DNA of 32,879 nucleotides from Bacteroidota bacterium (lineage in GTDB: Bacteria > Bacteroidota > Bacteroidia > Bacteroidales > PUMT01). Position numbers and translations under genes: made by a program. The DNA is taken from the NCBI GenBank assembly GCA_003554865.1, contig PWHJ01000083.1, forward strand, positions 1 through 32,879, given 5' to 3'. Shown piece after piece: positions 16,003 to 22,592 of the stretch (within the stretch, counting starts at the first letter, position 1; every line of letters begins with the position of its first letter). The notes beneath the pieces were generated by a model, which was not told the DNA's origin, ran no database searches, and was given only the letters and a program-made list of their open reading frames with translations.

Positions 16003-17430
16003 ATGTCACTACTCGGAGAGCATACAGGCCTCTACACCGACCATTACGAGTTGGTTATGGCCCAGGGATATTTTCTCAGCAGCAAAAGGAATGATTCGGC
16101 CGTTTTTGATTACTTTTTCAGGGGAGCCCCTTACAGGGGGGCTTTTGCTGTGTTTGCCGGACTGGAGAACCTGCTTGAGATGATAAGCAACTTCCGTTTC
16201 AGCGAAAAAGATTGCAAGTTTCTCAGGGAACGTGGCTTTAATGCCGAATTTGTCGATTACCTCAGCCGGTTCCGCTTCAGGGGCAACATTTACGCTCCGC
16301 CTGAAGGAGAGGTGGTTTTTCCCCTCGAACCGGTCATTCAGGTTGAAGGCAATATTATTGAAACACAACTGATCGAAACCCTCCTGCTTAACACTGTAAA
16401 TTTTGAAACCCTCATTGCCACCAAAGCCAACAGGATAAGAAATATGGCCGGCGACAAGCTGGTTGTGGACTTTGGAATGCGCCGGGCTCAGGGAACAGGA
16501 AGCCTTCAGGCAAGCCGTGCTGCAATTGTGGGGGGAGCCGACAGTACATCGAACATTTACAGTGCCATGCTCTACGATATTGAATCAACAGGCACCCAGG
16601 CGCATTCATGGATACAAAGTTTTGATGACGAATTAACCTCTTTCCGCGAATTCGCGAAAGCTTTTCCCGATAAGTGTATTTTGCTGGTTGATACCTACGA
16701 CACGCTTAACCAGGGTATACCCAATGCAATAACGGTGGCAGGGGAAATGGAAGAGCGCGGCCAGAAGCTGTTGGGGGTGCGCCTCGACAGCGGAGATCTG
16801 GCCTACCTTAGCAAAAAAGCAAGAAAGATGCTTGATGATGCCGGATTTGAATATGTTAAAATCGTTGTTTCAAATAAGCTTGATGAATATGTTATCAGAA
16901 GCCTGCGTGAGCAAAAAGCCCCGATAGATGCCTTCGGGGTGGGAACCAGTCTTATAACGGGCAGGAATGATGCGGCACTCGATGGAGTTTATAAGCTGGC
17001 AGAGTGTGACAATAAGCCGCGGCTGAAAATTTCAAACGATCTAGAAAAAATTATTCTCCCTGGCAAAAAGAAGGTTTACAGGTTCTTTGACAGCTGCAAT
17101 TATTTTTATGCCGACGGTATCTGCATGAAAGATGAAGATGACCCCAAAATTATATACCATCCTATACATCCTGAAAAGCATGTTGACGTATCTGCTCTCC
17201 GCAGGGAAGAGCTTGCAAAACCTGTAATGCTGGAAGGCAAGAGAACAGTACCTCAAAAAAGCGTTAAGGAGATTGCAAAATATGCCAGAAAACGCCTGCA
17301 ACACCTTGAGGATGAACACAAAAGACTTGAGTTCCCTCATATATACAAGGTTGGTATAAGCCAAAAGCTTATGAATATTCGAACCAGCATTGTAAATGAA
17401 ATGAAAAACAAAGTAAGCGGTAAAAGCTGA
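16003..17430 (+). CDS. pncB: Nicotinate phosphoribosyltransferase
   Basis: A 475-residue enzyme that joins nicotinate and PRPP to form nicotinate mononucleotide, with ATP hydrolysis. The N-terminal LYTDHYELVMAQGYF and the central FGMRRAQG (157-164) are family signatures. The HSWIQSF motif carries the His that is phosphorylated in this family (His201). The long C-terminal region places it with the larger class of bacterial NAPRTs. It is followed 151 bp later by pncA, which makes its substrate, and its product is used by NadD, also in this window. A terminator hairpin begins inside its last codons. Confidence 0.95.
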   Translation: MSLLGEHTGLYTDHYELVMAQGYFLSSKRNDSAVFDYFFRGAPYRGAFAVFAGLENLLEMISNFRFSEKDCKFLRERGFNAEFVDYLSRFRFRGNIYAPPEGEVVFPLEPVIQVEGNIIETQLIETLLLNTVNFETLIATKANRIRNMAGDKLVVDFGMRRAQGTGSLQASRAAIVGGADSTSNIYSAMLYDIESTGTQAHSWIQSFDDELTSFREFAKAFPDKCILLVDTYDTLNQGIPNAITVAGEMEERGQKLLGVRLDSGDLAYLSKKARKMLDDAGFEYVKIVVSNKLDEYVIRSLREQKAPIDAFGVGTSLITGRNDAALDGVYKLAECDNKPRLKISNDLEKIILPGKKKVYRFFDSCNYFYADGICMKDEDDPKIIYHPIHPEKHVDVSALRREELAKPVMLEGKRTVPQKSVKEIAKYARKRLQHLEDEHKRLEFPHIYKVGISQKLMNIRTSIVNEMKNKVSGKS

Positions 17431-17452
17431 AAAATCTCCCTGCCGCTTTTTT
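17415..17452 (+). terminator. Intrinsic terminator of pncB
   Basis: AAGCGGTA (17415-17422) pairs with TGCCGCTT (17441-17448), an 8-bp stem with one G-U pair, followed by a run of T to 17452. The left arm overlaps the pncB coding end, so pncA is likely transcribed separately. Confidence 0.7.
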
Positions 17453-17581
17453 GTGTACAGCAGGAAACCCGGGTATTTTACTGAATCAAGGAGAATTTGA
17501 GTGCAAAAATACTAAAAAGTCTTTTTATATAGTTTAATAATTATGTGATAAATAGATTATTAACCAAACAACTATTATATT

Positions 17582-18130
17582 ATGAAGGCACTGCTTATAG
17601 TTGACCTGCAAAACGATTTCTGCCCGGGAGGAGCTTTGGGAACTCCCGAAGGCGACATTGTCGTTCCCGTTATTAACAAGCTAATAGATAAGTTTTCTCT
17701 TGTTATAGCTTCAAGGGATATTCATCCTGAAGATACGGTGCATTTTGAAAAATGGCCGCCCCATTGTGTAAAAGGAACTAAAGGGGCGGAATTTCACCCG
17801 GATCTCAACACAGATAAAATATCCAGCAAACTTGAAAAGGGAACGGGTAACCGCGACGACGGTTACTCGGCATTTGAGGCTACAAATGCCAATCTGGAGT
17901 ATCTTCTCAGAAAAAATGAAGTTACAGAGCTTTATGTTGCGGGACTAACCACGGAATACTGCGTTAAGGAAACGGCTATCGACGCCGTCGAAAAAGGTTT
18001 TAAAACAATTGTTGTTACTGACGCCGTGGAAGGTGTAAGACAAAACCCCGGAGACGAACAAAAGGCGATGGAGGTAATGAAACAGAAGGGTGTTGAGTTT
18101 ACCACATCAAAGGAGATCGAAAAAGAGTAA
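17582..18130 (+). CDS. pncA: Nicotinamidase (isochorismatase-like hydrolase)
   Basis: A 182-residue enzyme that hydrolyses nicotinamide to nicotinate and ammonia. The catalytic triad is visible as Asp8 (IVDLQNDF), Lys86 and the nucleophile Cys127 (GLTTEYCVKETA). The metal ligands Asp46, His48 and His54 lie in RDIHPEDTVHF. It is 151 bp downstream of pncB, separated by a terminator, and convergent with pgeF. With PncB and NadD it forms a complete nicotinamide deamidation route to NaAD. Confidence 0.95.
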   Translation: MKALLIVDLQNDFCPGGALGTPEGDIVVPVINKLIDKFSLVIASRDIHPEDTVHFEKWPPHCVKGTKGAEFHPDLNTDKISSKLEKGTGNRDDGYSAFEATNANLEYLLRKNEVTELYVAGLTTEYCVKETAIDAVEKGFKTIVVTDAVEGVRQNPGDEQKAMEVMKQKGVEFTTSKEIEKE

Positions 18131-18168
18131 AAAGCTGGCCGGGTTTCAGAATTTACTGAATTTGGGAA

Positions 18169-18960
18169 TTAAAAATCAAGCAATATGCCCGCCCCCATCC
18201 GGCCGGTCCTACCCTTTGCAGCACGTACCGAGAAAAAATTGCCTGACTCACAAATGGTGCAGCGGTTGATAACCTCAATCCCGTCCGGGTTAACTCCCGC
18301 ACTTAAAAGGGTTTGCCGGTTGGCCGAACGCATATCAAAATAATATCTCCCGCGGGAAGCGCCTGAAGTAATTACCCTTTCACCGGCAACAGGCATTTTC
18401 ATTACAGCCTCTCTTACCTCCTCTCCCACCTCATAACAACAGGGGCCAGCTGACGGACCAATACCTGCCTCTATATCTTGCGGGCGTGTTCCAAACCGCT
18501 CATGCATTACCTTGAGTGTTTTGCCTGCAACATTTTTAACTGTCCCCCGCCATCCTGCATGCACAGCGGCCACCACTTTTCTGCAGGGGTCAAACAAAAG
18601 CAGGGGGACACAATCGGCTGTTCGCACCATTAAACAAATTCCACCCACAGCCGTTACCATTGCATCGGTATCTTCAAGCACGGTTCCCGGAACGGTGGGG
18701 TATCCCCTTTTTTTATTCTTTTCAACTACAATAACATTATTGCTGTGTGTCTGCTTTGCAATAACAAAATCTGACGGGAGAATGCCCAGCTCACCGGCAA
18801 GAATCTCATAATTGCGCTCTACATTTTTGTATTTATCCCCCACGTTGAACCCTAGATTCAAAGATGTGAACTCCCCCACACTAACTCCCCCGTGACGGGT
18901 TGTAACAAAGTGACTCACCTGATCCCGGTAAGAGAGATTATTAAACTTCAGCAACTCCAT
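18169..18960 (-). CDS. pgeF: Peptidoglycan editing factor / multicopper-like purine nucleoside phosphorylase (YfiH family)
   Basis: A 263-residue YfiH/DUF152 protein. The metal-binding His and Cys are present in the usual order: His72 (KQTHSN), Cys117 (RTADCVPLL) and His134 (VHAGWRGT). Members have been reported to act as purine nucleoside phosphorylase/adenosine deaminase and, in E. coli, to limit mis-incorporation into peptidoglycan precursors; the older 'polyphenol oxidase' label is doubtful. It is convergent with pncA (38-bp gap), and the 270 bp upstream hold the promoter of the divergent symporter. Confidence 0.9.
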   Translation of the reverse strand: MELLKFNNLSYRDQVSHFVTTRHGGVSVGEFTSLNLGFNVGDKYKNVERNYEILAGELGILPSDFVIAKQTHSNNVIVVEKNKKRGYPTVPGTVLEDTDAMVTAVGGICLMVRTADCVPLLLFDPCRKVVAAVHAGWRGTVKNVAGKTLKVMHERFGTRPQDIEAGIGPSAGPCCYEVGEEVREAVMKMPVAGERVITSGASRGRYYFDMRSANRQTLLSAGVNPDGIEVINRCTICESGNFFSVRAAKGRTGRMGAGILLDF

Positions 18961-19131
18961 TGCCTTACTTTTATTACGGTTTTTTCCGGAAAGCCGGTTT
19001 TTTAGGAAACATTAAATTTCCGTCTTTCCTGGGTAAAGGTCTCAACCTTCATGAAATGTGCAAATTTAATTTTTTCCCCGGATCCAAAGGGTTAAAAAAT
19101 CCAAATAATATTAAGCTTTTTGTAAAAAGGG

Positions 19132-19162
19132 TTTGCTCATTAATATCAATAATTTATTTTTG
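19132..19162 (+). promoter_or_regulatory. Bacteroidota-type promoter for the symporter
   Basis: TTTG (19132-19135), a 19-nt spacer and TATTTTTG (19155-19162) match both consensus boxes. Transcription should begin near 19170, leaving a leader of about 60 nt before the ATG at 19233. Confidence 0.75.
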
Positions 19163-19232
19163 AGATCCCATTCCGAGAGAGTATGTGACATATACAGCCG
19201 GTTAACGGGGAAAAATTTGCTGACATAAGAAA

Positions 19233-21074
19233 ATGACACTTCAAACGATCGACTGGGTAATATTGCTGGCATTTTTTGCCGTGCTTCTGTCAATTGGTCT
19301 CATATCTTCACGACATGCGGGTAAAAACACTGCAAACTTTTTCCTTTCCGGACGGAATATGCCGTGGTGGCTGCTGGGGGTCTCCATGGTTGCCACAACT
19401 TTTTCGGCCGACACTCCCAATCTTGTAACAGACATGGTGCGCACGGGAGGAGTTGCAAGCAACTGGCTCTGGTGGGCATTTCTGCTGACGGGAATGCTAA
19501 CGGTATTTATATACGCCAGGCTGTGGAACCGCTCCAGGGTAATGACTGACATGGAGTTTTACGAACTCCGTTACAGCGGTAAAATAGCCGCATTTTTAAG
19601 GGGTTTTCGTGCTATCTATCTTGGTTTCTTTTTCAACGTTATGGTCATTGCCAGCGTTTCTCTTGCATTTATCAAAATCTCAGCAGTGATGCTTGGGCTT
19701 CAGCCCGAGCCTGCACTTATAATGGCTGCTGTTGTTGTGGTTTTGTATGCCGGACTAGGTGGATTGAAATCTATTTTGTGGACCGACCTGTTCCAGTTCA
19801 GCTTTGCAATGCTGGGAGCGGTAATAGCTGCGGTATATGTTGCAGGATCGCCTGAAGTAGGCGGACTCAGCGAGCTTTTGAGTCACCCGAACGTTTCGGG
19901 CAAGCTTCGAATAATTCCTTCGCCCTCGCAGCCTGACATCTTTCTCAGTATTTTTCTCATACCCCTTGCCATACAGTGGTGGGCAGCCTGGTATCCGGGA
20001 GCAGAACCTGGAGGTGGCGGCTATGTAGCACAGCGCATGCTGTCGGCTAAAAGCGAAAATCACGCCATCGGCGCTACCCTTTTGTTCAATATATTTCATT
20101 ATGCGCTCAGGCCTTGGCCGTGGATTATCGTGGGACTGGGTTCGCTGATCATATTTCCCGACATTGCATCGCTGAAAGAAGCGTACCCTGATGTGAACCC
20201 GCAATATATACGGGACGACTTTGCCTATCCGGCAATGCTCAAGAAGTTCCTGCCGGCCGGATTGCTGGGACTGGTGGTTGCCTCCCTTATTGCCGCCTAT
20301 ATGTCCACGGTTGCCTCCCAGCTTAACTGGGGATCGTCATACCTTGTAAATGACTTTTACGGAAGGTTTTACAACCCAGGGGCAGGCGAAAAACAGAAAG
20401 TGCTTTTCGGAAGAATTTGCACAGTTACCATGATGTTCTTCTCGGTGCTGCTTGCACTTGCATTGCAAAACGCGCTTCAGGCTTTTCAGTATCTGCTTAT
20501 GATAGGGGCCGGAACCGGACTCATATATATTCTGAGGTGGTTCTGGTGGCGCATCAACGCTTATTCGGAACTGGCGGCGATGATCGCTGCCGGAACCTTT
20601 TCGCTTGCCTTTATACTGGTTGAAAATTTTGGGATAACACCTCTTGAAGGTGAAAAAATAGATATTCTGGGAAGGGTGACCACAACAACCTACTGGAATA
20701 TTTTCAAATTTACCGGCATTGTCTTTCTAACAACCATTTCATGGCTTGTGGTCACCTTTTTGACCCCACCGGAAAATCCGGAAACACTAAGAGGCTTTTA
20801 CAGGAAGATAAAGCCTGGCGGACCGGGCTGGAGGAGGGTTGTAAACGAGGCGCGCCGGGAAAATGTGGAGCTGGTCAAGGAAGAGGATCTTAAATGGGAT
20901 GTGCCGACCGGGGTGCTTTGTATGACTATAGGGTGCATTGCCATATACGGCACGCTTTTCGCTATCGGCAACTTTTTGTACGGCAATACGATAACCGCGG
21001 TGATTTTTACTACAGTAGCGGCGATTTCGGCAGCAGCACTTTTTAAATTGTGGAACTCTCTTACTTCAGGATAA
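19233..21074 (+). CDS. Sodium:solute symporter (SSS family)
   Basis: A 613-residue inner-membrane protein with about 13-14 hydrophobic helices. The early FFLSGRNMPWWLLGVSMVATTFSADTP, read in two parts, is the typical SSS sequence covering helices 1-2, where the Na+ site is built. The central helix MSTVASQLNWGSSY provides the second conserved Ser-rich Na+ site segment. It would couple Na+ entry to solute uptake. The substrate (sugar, amino acid or other) is not evident. It has its own promoter; the nucleotidyltransferase starts 94 bp after its stop. Confidence 0.92.
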   Translation: MTLQTIDWVILLAFFAVLLSIGLISSRHAGKNTANFFLSGRNMPWWLLGVSMVATTFSADTPNLVTDMVRTGGVASNWLWWAFLLTGMLTVFIYARLWNRSRVMTDMEFYELRYSGKIAAFLRGFRAIYLGFFFNVMVIASVSLAFIKISAVMLGLQPEPALIMAAVVVVLYAGLGGLKSILWTDLFQFSFAMLGAVIAAVYVAGSPEVGGLSELLSHPNVSGKLRIIPSPSQPDIFLSIFLIPLAIQWWAAWYPGAEPGGGGYVAQRMLSAKSENHAIGATLLFNIFHYALRPWPWIIVGLGSLIIFPDIASLKEAYPDVNPQYIRDDFAYPAMLKKFLPAGLLGLVVASLIAAYMSTVASQLNWGSSYLVNDFYGRFYNPGAGEKQKVLFGRICTVTMMFFSVLLALALQNALQAFQYLLMIGAGTGLIYILRWFWWRINAYSELAAMIAAGTFSLAFILVENFGITPLEGEKIDILGRVTTTTYWNIFKFTGIVFLTTISWLVVTFLTPPENPETLRGFYRKIKPGGPGWRRVVNEARRENVELVKEEDLKWDVPTGVLCMTIGCIAIYGTLFAIGNFLYGNTITAVIFTTVAAISAAALFKLWNSLTSG

Positions 21075-21168
21075 AAAAATAAAAATATTGCTATAAACCC
21101 CAATAAACCTTTGGCAGACAAAATAAAATAATATAAAAAACAGATCAGCCGTGGAAGAAAAAAATAAT

Positions 21169-22068
21169 ATGAAACCCTCACTTCTGGTACTGGCTGCCGG
21201 CATGGGCAGCCGTTACGGAAGCCTCAAGCAGATCGACCCGGTGGGTCCCTCAGGTGAGACCATCATTGACTATTCGGTATATGACGCGCTGAGGGCGGGA
21301 TTCGGTAAAATTGTCTTTGTAATAAGAAAAAACATTGAAAAGGATTTTAAGGAAACACTGCTGAAAAAATTCGAAAAATTCACTCAAGTGGATTATGTTT
21401 TTCAGGAGCTGGATATGCTTCCTGCCGGATTTGTGCCGCCCGGGGAACGAAAAAAACCCTGGGGAACGGCCCATGCCGTACTTGTTGCAGAAAATGCAGT
21501 AAAAACCCCTTTTGCTGTTATAAATGCGGACGATTTTTACGGGTATGACGCCTTTTATCAAACAGCCCGCTTCCTTGAAGAAAATCAAGAGGGAACCGAG
21601 TACTCAATGATAGGGTACCTTTTGAAAAATACCCTCTCGCGGCACGGGACAGTTTCAAGAGGAGTATGCAAAACTGACAGCAACGGTTACCTTGTCTCGG
21701 TCACAGAGCACACGCGGATAAAAAAGGAAGGAGATGAAATCGTGTGCAACGGTGAGGATCAAAAAAAGGTGTTGCCCGCCGATACACCGGTTTCTATGAA
21801 CTTCTGGGGGTTTACTCCTTCAGTCTTCGGTCAGATAAAACAGGGGTTTTCCGCCTTTCTAACCGAAAATATATGTGATGAAAAATCTGAATATTTTATT
21901 CCAGAGGTAGTTGACAAGCTCATAAAAACCAAAAAGGCAAAAGTAAGGGTCCTCCCCTGTAACTCCTCCTGGTTCGGGGTAACCTACAGGGAAGACAAAC
22001 CAGCAGCAATAGAACATATCAGGAAGCTGGTGGAAAGAGGCGAGTATCCCGATCCCCTCTGGAAATAA
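21169..22068 (+). CDS. Sugar-phosphate nucleotidyltransferase family protein
   Basis: A 299-residue protein with a GT-A-like nucleotidyltransferase core. The N-terminal LAAGMGSRYGSLKQ is a variant of the GxGTRxxPxTK pyrophosphorylase signature, and VINADDFYG carries the metal-binding Asp. These enzymes usually join NTP and a sugar phosphate into an NDP-sugar. I choose ATG 21169 over the in-frame GTG at 21151 because the protein then starts MKPSLLVLAAG, as expected, and GGAAG lies upstream. The sugar is unknown. It follows the symporter on the same strand, but a shared role is not certain. Confidence 0.85.
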   Translation: MKPSLLVLAAGMGSRYGSLKQIDPVGPSGETIIDYSVYDALRAGFGKIVFVIRKNIEKDFKETLLKKFEKFTQVDYVFQELDMLPAGFVPPGERKKPWGTAHAVLVAENAVKTPFAVINADDFYGYDAFYQTARFLEENQEGTEYSMIGYLLKNTLSRHGTVSRGVCKTDSNGYLVSVTEHTRIKKEGDEIVCNGEDQKKVLPADTPVSMNFWGFTPSVFGQIKQGFSAFLTENICDEKSEYFIPEVVDKLIKTKKAKVRVLPCNSSWFGVTYREDKPAAIEHIRKLVERGEYPDPLWK

Positions 22069-22090
22069 ATATAAAATAATGGCTCCACAA

Positions 22091-22121
22091 TTTGGTTAAC
22101 GCAAAAACGTTATTATATTTG
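22091..22121 (+). promoter_or_regulatory. Bacteroidota-type promoter of the metH leader
   Basis: TTTG (22091-22094), exactly 19 nt, then TATATTTG (22114-22121). The predicted transcription start is near 22128, about 27 nt before the riboswitch P1 helix. Confidence 0.8.
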
Positions 22122-22154
22122 CAAGCAATTGAGCCTCCTTTCTTTTAAAAAGTA

Positions 22155-22267
22155 GGTTTAATTTATAAAGAAGAGCTGAGAGAACAGGCTCTGCGAAGCT
22201 CTAGCAACCGCCCTCCAAAGGGAAATGGTGCTAAAACCTGCCCGAATGGGAATGATAAATTAAAACC
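22155..22267 (+). ncRNA. SAM-I (S-box) riboswitch
   Basis: Closing helix P1 is GGTTTAATTTAT (22155-22166) with ATAAATTAAAACC (22255-22267), with one bulge. Inside are AGAGCT paired with AGCTCT (P2), the conserved AGCAACC, a CCCT/AGGG hairpin (P3), GGTGCTAA, a GCCC/GGG hairpin (P4) and GATAA. The SAM-I pseudoknot is also present: CAGG in the P2 loop (22185-22188) can pair with CCTG (22237-22240). Binding of S-adenosylmethionine should lower metH expression. No U-tract terminator follows P1 directly. Instead the P1 3' strand ends 7 nt before the ATG of a short ORF. Confidence 0.93.
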
Positions 22268-22274
22268 GTATGCA

Positions 22275-22409
22275 ATGAAAACAACAATCAGCTTTACAAG
22301 TAATTTATTATCCGGCAAATACCCGATTAAAGGTATTTTTGTATATGCCGGGCACACCGCTGTTTTCCTTCTCACTGTTCGAATGTGCAGCATGATGATG
22401 CACCATTAG
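22275..22409 (+). CDS. Putative methionine leader peptide (44 aa)
   Basis: A short ORF from ATG 22275 to TAG 22407-22409 lies between the SAM riboswitch and metH. It is 44 residues and ends RMCSMMMHH-stop: four Met in seven codons just before the stop, next to a Cys. Clusters of codons for the pathway product just before the stop are the hallmark of attenuator leader peptides. The middle (GIFVYAGHTAVFLLTV) is hydrophobic. No homologue is recalled and translation is not proven. Its start codon is 8 nt from the P1 3' strand, so the riboswitch could affect its initiation. A strong hairpin follows at 22502-22535. Confidence 0.6.
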   Translation: MKTTISFTSNLLSGKYPIKGIFVYAGHTAVFLLTVRMCSMMMHH

Positions 22410-22592
22410 CTGAGAGAAACCGGAGGCCGGTCCGGGCCCTTCATTAGCCACAGCAGAAGGAAGAACCAAGCTGTAACAAGACCGGAGTCCGAACAAAAGC
22501 CGGCACATGGCAGGTGCTTCATTGCCGCCTGTGCCAACGGGCCGATTATTATTAAATAAAACAAATAAAAACGATTATAAAAAACACAAAAT
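22410..22592 (+). promoter_or_regulatory. Structured region between leader ORF and metH (candidate attenuator)
   Basis: Three hairpins can be drawn. ACCGG-AGG-CCGGT lies at 22419-22431. ACAGC (22450-22454) pairs with GCTGT (22470-22474). The large one spans 22502-22535: GGCACA / TGTGCC outside, then GGC/GCC and GG/CC with single-base bulges. The last is followed by an ATTATTATT stretch 11 nt later, a weak terminator-like tail. The remaining 40 bp to the metH ATG are AT-rich and lack a Shine-Dalgarno. The competing folds needed for attenuation have not been worked out. Confidence 0.5.

Noticed and set aside
18131-18168. Terminator between pncA and pgeF
   Set aside because: Only a 5-bp stem TTCAG/CTGAA without a T-run is visible.
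21151-21168. GTG start for the nucleotidyltransferase
   Set aside because: Adds six charged residues before the conserved MKPSLLVLAAG; the ATG at 21169 has a better upstream site.
22408-22440. Second SAM-I aptamer
   Set aside because: AGCTGAGAGAA recurs from the first aptamer, but AGCAACC, GGTGCTAA and a P1 helix do not follow.
22410-22592. Cobalamin or TPP riboswitch before metH
   Set aside because: CTGTAA, GAGTCCGAA and GCTGAGAGAA recall parts of these riboswitches, but the B12 box and the core, and the TPP CTGATC...GGATAATACC core, are missing.
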